Shown here: positions 12,957 through 24,954 of the stretch, in pieces
Layout of the letters: each line of letters begins with the position of its first letter
Position numbering within the stretch: position 1 is the stretch's first letter
The notes under the pieces: model-generated
Seen by the model: only the letters and a program-made list of their open reading frames with translations
Told to the model about the DNA's origin: nothing
The model's database searches: none
NCBI GenBank assembly: GCA_035041965.1
Contig: JAPYMA010001761.1
Coordinates: forward strand, 1 to 64,000
Source: Anisakis pegreffii
Lineage: Eukaryota > Nematoda > Chromadorea > Rhabditida > Anisakidae
Direction: 5' to 3'
Length of the DNA stretch: 64,000 bases
Made by a program: the position numbers and the translations under genes

Positions 12957-14266
12957 ATGGCCACTATATTATTTGGGTGGCTAGTTTTGTGGCTCTGCTT
13001 GTGTTGTTTGCCGTGTCTTTGCTGCAAATTACTTCGCTGCATTTTCTGTCGACCATGGAATTGCCGCTATTGCTGTCGATTATGCACTTGCTGCTGCTAT
13101 TGCTGTTGTCCATTCAAGGTGCATTCATTTCAACGTTCTGCACTCATTAGTTTCATTGAGACAAACATTCCGTCTAAACATGAAAAAAAGAACTTGCGGG
13201 GAAATTCTGCCTCTACGAGGAGATATAGCTATTTTCCTGATGCTATAGGGGTTAGCACATTCAAACCAACCGTACTCTCAGCTTTGACCAGTAACATATC
13301 AATTTCTTCACACCAATCGATTAAGCAGAATCCCTGCATTCAGAAAAATATATATTTTGTCGGGCAATTTTGCTTAGTTGAGGAGGTATAGCTATTTTAT
13401 TAAAGCTATCTCAACCAGCGCTGAGGTGCCCATTGATATGCATTTGATCACTATAGATCAATGCATATTATTCATTACAATAGAAAAATGGGTTTGATAT
13501 ATTCAAGCTTACCGTCTTCTCAAGTTTGTCCGGAATCATATTGATATTCGTACATCATTCGATCGAACGGAATCTCTGCTTTCTAAAAATGAAATGCTCA
13601 CCGGAAAATTTCGCCTCTACGAGGAGATATAGCTATTTTCCTGATGCTATAGGGGTTAGCACATTCAAACCAACCGTACTCTCAGCTTTGACCAGTAACA
13701 TATCAATTTCTTCACACCAATCGATTAAGCAGAATCTCTGCATTCAGAAAAATATATATTTTGTCGGGCAATTTTGCTTAGTTGAGGAGGTATAGCTATT
13801 TTATTAAAGCTATCTCAACTAGCGCTGAGGTGCTCATTGATATGCATTTGATCACTGTAGATCACTGGATATTATACATTGCTGTTGTCCGTTCAAGGTG
13901 CACTCATTTCAACTTCCTGCACTCATTAGTTTCAGTGAGACAAACATTCCGTCTAAACAGACGTACTTGTTGAAATCATGAAGAATCACCCAACTGTACA
14001 CTGCAAATCCAAATAGATTCTCCTGTCAAAGAATCTCTGACACTAAGTTTAGTCATTTAATCGGAAGTTGACGAGTGAATTCGTATCGCTTGTTATGCAT
14101 GATCCAGTTGCTAAGAATTACTTGTCCCGTCTTTAAGGAATACGTCCAAAGCACGGTGTCATCGAGTCGAAAGAGCTGCGCACCTTCATCAGACTCTGAT
14201 GATCCACAATCGTCGTCATCCTCATCGCTACAGCAACAATGGCAAACATCTTCATATTCAGCCTGA
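12957..14266 (+). CDS. Small cysteine-cluster membrane protein (96 aa), unrecognised
   Basis: Two exons, 12957-13118 and 14138-14266, join in phase 0 to 96 aa. The start ATG lies 7 nt after a good acceptor (AAATTTCAG), a likely trans-splice site. Residues 3-22 are a membrane helix (TILFGWLVLWLCLCCLPCL). They run into a cluster with 18 cysteines between residues 14 and 51, many in CC or CCC groups mixed with Arg. The second exon is a hydrophilic Ser/Gln tail (SDSDDPQSSSSSSLQQQ). Membrane-proximal Cys clusters of this kind can be palmitoylated or bind metal; which applies here is inference. The intron acceptor is CTTTAAG, less usual than TTTCAG. An upstream exon at 12167-12329 may belong. I do not recognise a family. 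Confidence 0.5.
13102..13182 (+). repeat. Block A, first copy (exon end plus intron start)
   Basis: Sequence from GCTGTTGTCCATTCAAGG to ATTCCGTCTAAACATG. It covers the last codons of exon 1 of the Cys-rich gene, its splice donor and the intron start. A close copy is at 13881-13962. Confidence 0.8.
13202..13478 (+). repeat. Block B, first copy
   Basis: About 277 bp containing CCTCTACGAGGAGATATAGC. It is repeated almost identically 404 bp downstream at 13604-13880. Its end holds a palindrome around TGATCACTATAGATCA, with ATATGCAT on either side. Both copies lie in the intron of the Cys-rich gene. Confidence 0.85.
13604..13880 (+). repeat. Block B, second copy
   Basis: Near-identical to 13202-13478, with scattered single-base changes. 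It gives the same open frame (ASTRRYSYFPDAIGVSTF and on) as the first copy; because that frame starts inside an intron and has no start, I read it as a by-product of the duplication. Confidence 0.85.
13881..13962 (+). repeat. Block A, second copy (duplicated exon end and donor)
   Basis: GCTGTTGTCCGTTCAAGGTGCACTC repeats the end of exon 1 and its splice donor (13102-13182), with a few changes. It leaves a second potential donor inside the intron, directly following block B. Confidence 0.8.
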
Positions 14267-15097
14267 TTGAAATGATGACTGATGCCTTAAAAAGATTTCA
14301 TAAACTAAAATTATCACTGTTTGATTTTGATCAACTGATCAAGCAAACTCTCGTGATGCTTTAAGTGATTAAACTTTGCCAGGTGAAGATGCTATCAAAT
14401 TTGCCAAATAAAAACATTGAAATGACGTTTCTGTGTGAGTCATTTGTGAATTGCGACAATTCATGCAAGCAGTACCTCGAGGTTATGGATTCTGCTGAAA
14501 CATTGGATAATTTTTAACGACCACATTACCTACTCACCAGCAGTTTGGTGATCGTCTTTTAATTGTGAACAACCGCTTTGCCTTGAATTCTAGCGTAATC
14601 ACCAACATTTTCATAGCTGGTAACATGACCCTTGAATATTGCAATGGATTGATCGGTGCTTTGGAATCGATTTTCGTGATATACTCTTCAGAAAATTAGG
14701 CAAATCTGAGCAACAGAGGATATTCCCTCAGTACATTACACACTTGTGGCTTAGAATATGCAGAACTGGAATACCGTTTATTGCTCAATGTTCAAGGATG
14801 GATGTTTTACGATTTTTTTCAAGAACTGTGAAAACCGCTGATACGCATTGCTCTCTCTCTGTCTTCATGCTGCTTTGGTACACGCCCATTGTCCCGTTGT
14901 CCAGTTGAGGCTTGCTTTATCATAGACTTGGGCGGTGCTAACTAGCAATTGCCGTAAACTCAAACAGCTAAGGCTACCTCAGGCTCAAGCGGAGGCTCAT
15001 AGCAGAGCTCAAGGTTAGAACATGAGAGGTCACGTATATTTTTCTTTATCGTGTTACCTGTGAAATGCCTAATTTGATATTCTTACACCTGTAGCTT
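14267..15097. other. Intergenic stretch
   Basis: I see nothing beyond short open frames. An acceptor CACCTGTAG ends at 15094, 3 nt before the start codon of the next gene. Confidence 0.4.
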
Positions 15098-18000
15098 ATG
15101 GAAAATCTCATTTTTTATCAGTGCATGCAGTCTTCAGTCTTTGAAATTCCAGTGCTTACGAGAAATTTCCTTCGTTCTGCTGCATCGTATTCGTTACGAA
15201 TTGTGATCCTGTAGTGCATCATTTTCAGCTATCAGTTGATAACTGGGTATCACTATCTTCCAATGAATGTAAACTGAAGCAGGTTCCAGCCAGAGGCCAT
15301 CTTATATTTATTCTTATCGGTCATCGACCGAAACCACAGCAATAATATCATGTGGCGAATTTCAAGGGCTTGTTGCTCAAGGTTTGTGTTTACCTTTCTT
15401 TTAAAATTATTACCAACAGTGTTGCTTTTAACTTTGAAGAATTTTTTCGCACTTTTCATGTCTATTTTTCCAGTGAAAGCTGATCAAGGATAACTGAATG
15501 TAAATATATTGCTTTTCTTATGTTTCTTTGTTTCAGGCATTTTCTCTCGTTGAATGGCTGTTTGTATTTGGCATCGAGACGATCGAAATCGTTAAATGCA
15601 TTCGCCGAAAAAGTTCTTTCTGGTGAGTGCGTGCATTTTTCTTACAATTAGATCACATAATTCACTTCTGCGTGGAACGTCACTCAGAACTTAGGAATGA
15701 ATCTCAAGCACACATTTGACAACCTTCTTCATCCCGCAAAAATTATTCCTATATGTTATTTATCGTCAGTATTTCTTCTCTGAACAAAAACATTTCAGAT
15801 TCATTAACATTTCGTCATCGCGCCAGCAAATTATCGCGAGGATCTTCCCTGCCATGGTTTTTGTACGATGAGGGTGGAATGAGTGTTCCAATATTTATCA
15901 AACGACCTAATAATGTTAATAGGTAAGTACATGAAGTTTTCTTTTTTTTAATCATTATCATTATTATTATTGTTATTATGTTTGGAATTAAAGATTAGTC
16001 TGTTTGCCTTAGGAATATTTCGTGCATATTTTCACTTATTCAGCAGATATTTATCACTTTGCTCACACTAATCGAACTGACTGTTTCGATACGCATCAAA
16101 AAATTCATGTATTCAGTGACTTACTGTACGGTTTGAGGTTTATGTGGTTCTGATTATTCAAAATCTGCATGCATTTCGCTCTACGTTCTGCATTCTAGCA
16201 GTGTCTCTTAATTATGAAAGTCTAGGTTTCATGAGTAGTTTATTGTAATCTCACTTATTGTTTTACAGTGCACATGTACCTGATATAACCGATCATTTTG
16301 GATTGCTCTCGTTCAGCCAACCGTCAACAAGTAGAGAATCGCCATACTCGTTGGACGAAAACGGTGCGGCAACTTTCAGTAATCACTTCATAATTGGTTT
16401 CAAAATTTGCACAATGTGGTTGTTAACAATATGGCAGGCAGTTCCTTGAAATGTCATAAAAGAAATTTTTAGTGACCTTTATCCCAACCGTACTGGATGA
16501 TTCTGCTGAGGAGTCACGTCTGGTTAACAGTCCTCAGGCTGGCTCAGAAGATTCGAGTGCAGCGATTGGTAATGACTGCGAGAATATGAATATCTCGAAA
16601 ATATTGGAACAGTTCCGTGAAGAAGTTCGTGATGGCTTGAGTGACTCTGGTGCTAATCTGTTTGAATCGAGAATACTCGATGAAGAGATCACGCAGCAGG
16701 CTCATAGGTAATAGTCGATTTGTCTCTTTTTATGTGCATTCAGAGTATTTGAACTTGAGCAGATAGCGTTTTTATTAGCAGCGCTATCGGAATGAAAGCG
16801 GTAATCTGAGTGCTTCTGAACTTCAGGTACATCCTTCCGAATTTCCGAAGGCACAAATTTTTGCGAAAGTTGTTGCCACATCGGGATTATGTGTTAATCC
16901 GTCGAAGCAAGTATGCTAAAAACTGCCGATTGGTTCGTATCTTCTGCATCCTTTATACTGTTTCTATTCCTGAATTATTCAATTTCTTGGTTTATTCGGA
17001 AACTTAGTTTCAATTATTTTGTGAAAACGCAATCGTGATCGAATCTGCTTATCTGCTCAAAATACCTTGAATGAAACTAATATCGAGGTTTCAAATTCGT
17101 TGAAGAATCTTAGATGATTTGAGAGTAATATTCCTTGTTATTTGATAAGCATTCAGTGAATTTTCTCTTCAGCGATCCAGCAATCATCAGCATGTTGTGC
17201 CGAGGGTCACAGAAAGGCTTCATGCATCATCCGTTGTCGCTTCATCCCAGTCAAACGCACGCAATATTTTATTATCATCTGCTGAAATGAACAGTCCAAT
17301 GTCTGAGCAAGCTAGCCAGAGAGCATCGTCTCCAAATATAAACCAATCCTCTGCTCCAAGGAGTGAGGAATCTGAGAAATCGGAGGAATCTGAAAGAAAT
17401 GTCAATCAGAAAGAAGCGCCTGGCCAGGCATCAGTGAGCAGGATTATGTTCGACCCATTGGAGGTTCGGGTTGAGGAGGTTTCGGCTGCGCAATTGAGGA
17501 AACTAACGAAACAAAAGGTTTTCCATTTGATTCATCATTATTCTGGTACAATTAGGGGTGAATGAAGGGAGTTACGGTGCCTAGAGTGCAGATCTCAGTG
17601 AAAATGGGACGGCATCCGTTGATTTTATCTTGGGTCTGTTATATTTCATGGCTGTTCTTTTGATTCAATGCTTCCAGGATATTGAAAATTTACGCATGAT
17701 GCTAAACGAACACCACTGGCCACATTTCGAGACAATCAAGGAGTTCATCTCAGAGCTGTTTGAAGTGTTCATCGTGAAAGGAGTGAATTGTGACGAAGTG
17801 AAACGGCTGATGTGGGATTTGTAAGTGGCGTTTTTATTTCTTCATTTGTGATTTTGTTTTCGAAATTTCAATTTATTTATCTCTTGTAAGCATTTGCTTT
17901 TTTGCACATTCTTTCATTTGTTAGTTATTATTCTTGTATAAACTGTGGAATATTGTGCATGCAGATGGATAATTTTATGGCCGTATAGAGAAGTTATTGG

Positions 18001-20211
18001 TAGTTTTGTGATAATTTTATGTGTTCACGAATAAATCAGAGTGGATTGCAATTGCAGTGCAGCAACGAACAACCGCGCGTATGTGCGTGACGTCGTGGTT
18101 GTTTCGTTATTGGAGAGGATCGTACGGGAAGAAGGAATAGAAGCGGCGATCAGTTATGCGCGATTGAATAGGGATATGTTCCTTGTGAAAGCGCGTTAGT
18201 TTTTGAGTTCTTAGTTTGTTTTATTGGACAAGACCGTCCGTCGTGTTTGTTTCTGGATTATGTTATTTCCAGTGATGGGATTGAGTAAATGTTTTTGGCA
18301 GGAGTTTTTTTCTGTTGAAGATTTCTTTTTTTGTGCTCGTAAAAAGCTTTTGGAGATTATATCTGATGTAAGGAATAATTGACTGAATTAGAATTTTATC
18401 ACAGTTTGTATTGAGAAGAAAGGAAGTTGAATGGGGCTGAATTTGGTTGTGATTATTTTTGTAAAAGTTTTATGTTGTAAGTTTTTTTGGTTGTTTGCAG
18501 CGATTGAAAGGCGAAGCAAAAAGTCGCTTCAGCGACTCACCGAGAAACTTTTCGCGACTGTATTCGAATTCAGTAGCTCGGCAGCTGACTCGTCGGCTGA
18601 TCAAGTGAAGCAAGCAAAGAAACTTCAAGATATCCTAGTGGAACTAGGATATGTGAATGACTGTAGTGCTTTCTTGCTGGCATCAGTTTCCAGCCATTTG
18701 AAAATGTTAATTTTTTTTATTATTTGACTGTTTTAGTTGTTTTTGATTTGTTGTTGTTATGGATATTGTATTTTTATCGGAGAGATTGTGAAGAGTAAGG
18801 TTATCGTGTCAGTGAGAATGATTTATAAAGATTGATGAATTTGAGGCTTGGACTGTTTTTAGACAACTCGTTTCAGGAAAGCATATACAGCTGCTCAACA
18901 GCAATGGTCATGGAATGCGTTGAACTATCGTAGCATTCTGGGAGCACATCTGCTCTTGAGGGCTACCTTACAGGATGATGGAATCAGTCGAAATGTACAA
19001 CAGCAACGAATCGGTAGGTTTCTGTTAGGAACTTGTGGGAATGCAGATACGTATTGTGATGAATTGCAGGTAAAATATTGACAATCTGTGAACAATACAA
19101 GCATCCATTTGCTGGAATTGCCGAACTGATAGTTGAGTTGTGTAATGCGAACAAGGCTGCTGATGTAAAATTACTTCTAACTAAGGTAGGTGTTAGCAGT
19201 GAACAGTTTTCATCTCTTATTTTTATGTCCGTTTCGTTTAGTGCTGTTCTTTTGAATTCAATATTCGTGCTTTTTTTGAGTATGTTACTCATTTGCTTGA
19301 AAGACTGTTTGCGTTAAGATGTTGAATTTCTTATTCATTCGACGAATAACTTTGTTATTTACAGTTATCGATACCCGGCAATTATTTTCGCGATCCGTTG
19401 AATCGCATGGTGAAAGATGGCATGACCGAGGAGGTATTTACTGCGTCATTTTTGATGAATTTTCATTTTATCTCTCGTCGGATGGTATATAATTCAGCCG
19501 ATATTTAGTGTGAATTCAATTGTTTGATTGCAGAATTCGATTTCTCTCGCGAATATCGAAAAATTCGCTACACACGTAAGTGAGTGTATGCATCCGGTGC
19601 GCAGAAAGCGTTCTCCGAAAATCACTGAACAGCCAGATCAGAATGACTGCGTTGAAAAGCAGCAGATGCACGATACCGAATCGGGTGATTCTGTGAGTCA
19701 CATAGGAGATGGAGGCGATGATGGATGCAGTAAAAGCATTGGTGAATTCATAGCTAATCGCATGTTTTCGGCGAAACGACATAAGAATCATTCAGCGTGG
19801 AAAAGGAAGACGAAAAAACATAAAGCGGATGTCGAGCAATTGCATGTACTGGCATTGATTGTGCAAAGGTGTTGGGTGGATTTAGCTGGTAAGTTAATTG
19901 CTGTATTGTTATTATTAGTATCATTTTTAGAGAGTCAGCATTACGTTATTATTCAACGTTTCTGTTGTCCTTCTCCTATCATACGCATGAAATTTAAATT
20001 TTTCTGATTCTCATAGTTTACCTTGTTCATGCTTCTTAAACTATTCATTCATTTTCATTGATTGTTTTCAGTGGCGCGGAACGATAAAGCTTCATTGAGT
20101 CGTCTATGGGAGTGGAGTGTACAGAATAAACTGGAAGCAAATCTCTTGGAAAGCCGACGTTTGAAAAATATTTTCGCCACCAAAATCGGTCGAGCGACTT
20201 CCAAGGAATAG
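15098..20211 (+). CDS. Large helical protein of 812 aa, family not recognised
   Basis: Fifteen exons join in phase from ATG to TAG: 15098-15210, 15537-15622, 15799-15922, 16269-16396, 16473-16707, 16827-16932, 17173-17517, 17678-17820, 18058-18194, 18501-18705, 18877-19013, 19070-19185, 19365-19433, 19534-19888 and 20072-20211 (2439 nt). The start is MENLIFYQCMQSSVFEIPVL, 3 nt after a possible trans-splice acceptor. Residues 1-110 are compact and hydrophobic (RGSSLPWFLYDEGGMSVPIF). An acidic segment follows (ILEQFREEVRDGLSDSGANL), then FRRHKFLRKLLPHRDYVLI, a Ser/Glu-rich linker (PRSEESEKSEESERN), and a long helical second half (IENLRMMLNEHHWPHFETIK; KKLQDILVELGYVNDCSAF; HPFAGIAELIVELCNANKAA). 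Near the C-terminus is a basic, nuclear-localisation-like stretch (HPVRRKRSPK; SAWKRKTKKHK). The alternating helices suggest a scaffold or MIF4G/HEAT-like fold; that is inference. I see no signal peptide and no catalytic motif. The first junction uses a modest donor (CCT|GTAGTG); all others are good. Confidence 0.85.
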
Positions 20212-21281
20212 CTCGAGGAAAAATTCGGAGATGTCGAATGATACTTACACCAATGTGCACATGTTTCTTCGGTGTTTCTCGTGATTGTAAGATGTGAGGG
20301 TTATTTCCAGTGGCCGTGTTATGTTATGAATTGAAAAACTGATATTATTTTGCCTGGTTATTTTAGTTTTGTTATTATACCTCTTATTGTTATTGCAATG
20401 TAGCTAGATGATTTGTTAGATTTGTAGGTTTTGAATACGCTTTAGGATATTATTTGGCTTTCCTGGATTGTTTATTGCGTTGGATGATATAATTTTGAGC
20501 TCTGCTATGACACGTGTAAATGTGATTTTCGCGTAACGTTTACAATTAGTGTAATGAGAACGTTTATATATGCCTCTTGAGTGAAACGTTGTTATTGTTA
20601 TTTGTTATTGAGGCAGAGGGATGAACGTTTGATTGATTTCAATGACATTATTATCGAATTCTTTTGAAGTAATACATTTGGATACACGTGAGAGTTTTTA
20701 TATGTTATGAGTAAACTAATAAAAAATTTCTATGCTTTAATATGAAAGTTCAACTCAGCACTCTATCACTTTCTATTTTTCATTATGTGTTGTGAATACA
20801 GAGCATTTTAGTGAATCATGATGATCAGTTGAGAAATATTATAAATAATGCGAGATCTATTGCATATTGGAGTCGGTCATTTCAAGTAGTGATTTTTTTG
20901 AATATATGAGAAAACAGCATAGGTGAGGCAAAGTCAGTGCAGTATTGTATTGTGCAAACGTTAAGAAACAGTATTTGTATGGGGCAAAAACTGGTGAGTG
21001 GTTGTATTTGCTCTCACCGATTAGAACGGAATACTACGAGAAATTATTTGGTGAGTAAACGAGGAGAAATTCGGCGATTTCTAGAGAACTGGCTTGCAAT
21101 CATATGATTTGGGTGGTTAGAGAGATCAAAATGAGTTTAAACTCAGCAATTCGAAAAGATCGATTTCATGGAATTATTAAAGAACCATGAGAGTTCCGCG
21201 AATATCTGATTTTTAGAGCATCTCAAACATCGCTTGCGAATCAGAGCTGTTTCTAGCGGCTAACAAAAGAGAAGAAAGGAG
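20212..21281. other. 3' region and intergenic stretch
   Basis: AT-rich sequence, likely 3' untranslated for about 500 bp (AATAAAAAATTTC near 20719 is a possible poly(A) signal). No exon seen. A TTTCTAG acceptor at about 21249-21255 lies some 25 nt before the next start codon. Confidence 0.4.
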
Positions 21282-24200
21282 ATGGCTGCCTCTGCTGGTG
21301 GTGATTTACCGAGCGATTTTCCGGTAAATGAAGTGAATATGCTTGGACCAGTGATACATCTGTTGTTGGATAAAGCTGAAGAGGTCTTTGATTACGTATA
21401 AAATGAATATTCAAATATCTGTTATGGATTTGACCTAGGCTTTTCGCAGTATGATCTATTATGCCTATAATGAGCCGTTTTCCACAGTGTCACAAAATCA
21501 AAATATTGTGAACATTAGATATTTTTGATTAGTTTTTGATAAATGAGCCGTTTTCCATAATGTCACAAAATAGGTGTAAGACGAGATTCAGAAGATCAAG
21601 AAACCGGAAGAATCTAGTGTTGGAAGGAATTTAATCCAACTTGAGAAGGTTTCGTGAAGGATCCTAAGAATCGAGAGGATCTAGAGAAGCTGATCTCATG
21701 GAAATGAGCATTAAATATGATGGATAAAGTTAAATTCATTATCAGATGGCTCGACAGAATGAATTACCGCCTCAGTACCCTAACGATGAAGACAAATACG
21801 ACAAAGAGCTGTGGAGTTTGGAAGCAAATAAAGAGGATCATATCATAACTGGAATTGAAGTTGAAAAACAACGCGAAACGCCATCATCTGGCAAACGAAC
21901 ACCTCTAACAAAGATTTCAGGTTTGTTTGTGAGCACGAATGTGATTTAAAAAGTGATAAATTCATGAAATACTCTCGAATCGATGAGAAAATTTGAGGTG
22001 ATGGTGAGTGGAAGTCTTTGAGGAATGCGATTAGACATGTATTTTCAGACACCGTACAGAGTGAGCATCATTATTTGATAAACATTACTGAATCCTCAAG
22101 AAATATCTTCCATATGTTCATAAACTCAAAATAGTATGATCATGGAATCATTGAGCTGAATATTTGCACCAATTGAACCAATTGAACTGTTTATCTCTAA
22201 ATTTATCGAAGTTCAGTAAGTCCATCGTTAAGTCCAAATCAACAAGAACCGGATAAATCAACACCTGTGACAAATCAGTCGTCTCCCGAGATCGAACGAG
22301 AATATGAAAGCTGAAAGTGTTCCAGCGAAGGAGACCGACTTGAAGCAAGCTGTTACTGGGGAAGCCCAAAACGAGGAATGTACTCAAACAGAAAAAAGTC
22401 CGATAAATATAGCATCTGATGGAGCAAATAAGCAAGGTTCTTGCGTTTCTCCTGTTGATATCTTCACCTTTACAAACGGACCGCTATTTTATAGGATGCA
22501 AGTTGAGATTCCCTAAAATTCATATCAACGATGATAATTTCAGCAGATAATAAGGAGGAAGCAGCGAAAAGCGTTGAGATCAAAAAGCAAGATCAACAGT
22601 CACCTATAGAGAAACAATCGCCTGTCGTACCACCAAACTTGTCACCAGCAGTTGAGCAAGGAAACATGGAGGTACGTCGATATGTGAGTGCGAGTTAACG
22701 AATCAACAAAACTTGTGGACTACTGAACTCCCCGAATGTCTCTATCACCCACATTTGAAGTGAATCGATTCGAGAAGTACACTGCTTTCAGAAGACCTAT
22801 TGTGCAGTACCATATGAATCTGATGCACCGGAGAAATCAAAATTATTGCCAAAGAAGAAACGAAGTAGGAAGAAGAAAAGAGCAAGGAGAAGCCGGAAAT
22901 ATTGGATTGGCTCGGTAAGTAGTCAGCATCCGGAGATACTGTTTTAGTCAAGCATACCGCTCATTGAGAGGTAAACTTTAAAGTTTAAACTTCAGGATGT
23001 CTGCCATTTCGTAGTGCTTCATTTCAGAGACGACGATCAAGGAGTAGGACAAAGAGACATTCACCACGCATAGCTGAGGTGCGATACGAGACAAGCATTT
23101 AAATGGCCTAAATTGGGATCAGTAGCGTTAATGTGCCATTCTCGATTAGATTTGTAATTCAACTTAAATCTCAGATTTGATGAGGAACCTCATAGTATTT
23201 TGAAATTATCAACTGCGGCTATATGACCTTTTCTTTCAAGCAGACGAGACTCTCAGCTATAATTATATTGCAGATGCTGTTGACTGAACTTTAATAACTT
23301 CAGAGCGAGCCATTTCATAGTTTGTTTACGTTTCAGCAAGTGAAAGCATCCAGTAAACTAATGCCACATCCACAACCGAAATTGAGAGATTATTTTGATG
23401 GTATCGATCCTAAAAATGGATTGTACAAAAATGTTTTCAAGACTCGACGGGTAATTTCTACCAATTCGCTTCATTCACGAAGATATTTTTAATGCTCATT
23501 GAACTGGATGGACTGGATGGATTGCTTGCCTGATTGGGGATAGTTTAACAAAATCGAACTTTAAGGGTGAAACGGCAACGGAGGCGGCTTCACCAATAGC
23601 TGGTGCACAATTAAAACCGCGTACTCAGCGAGGAGCATCAACACCGAAAAGAATCACCATACGATCTAAAGTAGGAAACAACTATCTACCATTTGCCGTT
23701 TTTGATTTCATGTTCTAGCCAGTTGAATCTTCTTCCGATCTCATCAGTATGCACTCCATGAGTGATTGAATGCAGTGCAAAATTTGCTTTGCATTATATC
23801 TAACAACGAATTTAAATACGATCCAATCTCTATCAGATTTCCTCTTTAAGAACGTTTTGGATTTGCACTTTGCATACCATTTTGAAATCGCTTCAACACA
23901 TTATTTAAAGGAGCACACTCATTACTTTGCTATCATTTGATAGAGTTTTGACAGCGACGATGTGCGGCGAACTGCCGGTTGAGTGATGAAATTTTTTGAG
24001 ATTTACATAGTGCAGTAAGGGCAACCCTGCAGTGTTTGTGTGTTCATGTTACCAAATTTAAAATATAAACGATCAGCTCCAGTTGCAAAAACGCGATATT
24101 CTGCGATTGTGAATGCATTCGGTTGAATACTCGAAGTGAAGCTGTGTGATATGTCATGATTTCACATTTTTTAAATTGCTCTATTAGTTAGCAGTGATTA

Positions 24201-24954
24201 ATTGCACACAGTTTTAGCGGACTGACCATGAAAGTAGTGGAATGGTGGACATGAGTGCCGCACAGAGTATACCCTTCTGCCCAGTGCATAGAACTGATTC
24301 GCCTGACGCATGTCAAATGAAGGTTCTACCGTTCATTGTTGATGTATCTTACTGAGTCAAGTTTCATTCGTTCATCAGATTTAGATCTCAAGCTCATACC
24401 TGTTCCTTTAGCGGATGAATTTCAAGATGATGAATAATCCGCAATAGAGATTATGCGAAATGATATCAGCTCTTCATTAGAGTCATCATGTCAATTGAGT
24501 CTGTTGGCATGGAGTGTTGAGATTGCGTTAAGGATGTTGAATCCAATGTGATCTACTGATTTGTCAAAGTGATCTGCCTTGTTTGGCTTATAATCAATTG
24601 ACCTTTCAGAGATTTGTCTTACCTGTCGATTGCAATAGAAAGGTATTCGATTATCCAGTAAAAGCATGGCATAATAATCGCGCAATTACCCTTCCCGGAA
24701 AGGTTCATTTTCAAATTTAACTGAAATTTTCCTTATCTCTTTTCTCAATGTACCACGCAAATACTTTTATTCCATCAAACAACAACAGTTTTCAGCTGAA
24801 AGTTTACCGATTGCCCGATGAGGACGGTGTTGATGTGAAGCTATTGGTCGATACAAAGGCTGTACCAGATGCGGAACCACTGTTATTCTCGGCGCATTGT
24901 CCAAATTGGCAGCCGAAACGTGTTTGGATAAACGGAAAGTTGTGTTCACAATAA
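21282..24954 (+). CDS. Ser-Pro-rich basic protein, probably nuclear, unrecognised
   Basis: Candidate exons are 21282-21398 or so, 21746-21920, a 12-nt microexon 22049-22060, 22215-22436 (with an apparent frame break inside), 22544-22672, 22792-22914, 23028-23079, 23337-23450, 23566-23670, 24218-24322 and 24796-24954. From 22544 on every junction is in phase. The middle has many Ser-Pro sites (SPSLSPNQQ; QQSPIEKQSPVVPPNLSP), typical of proline-directed kinase targets. Then come strongly basic tracts (LPKKKRSRKKKRARRSRKYW; RRRSRSRTKRHSPR) that look like nuclear localisation or nucleic-acid-binding sequence, a conserved-looking KLRDYFDGIDPKNGLYKNVF, and TQRGASTPKRITIRSK. The C-terminal exon is KVYRLPDEDGVDVKLLVDTK through WINGKLCSQ. 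AATAAA overlaps the stop codon. The first exon (MAASAGGDLPSDFPVNEVNM) is less certain; translation may begin at 21746, where an ATG follows an acceptor directly. I do not recognise the family. Confidence 0.7.

Noticed and set aside
13191..13391. Open frame repeated at 13526-13795
   Set aside because: Both copies fall in the duplicated intron block B; the matching peptides come from DNA duplication.
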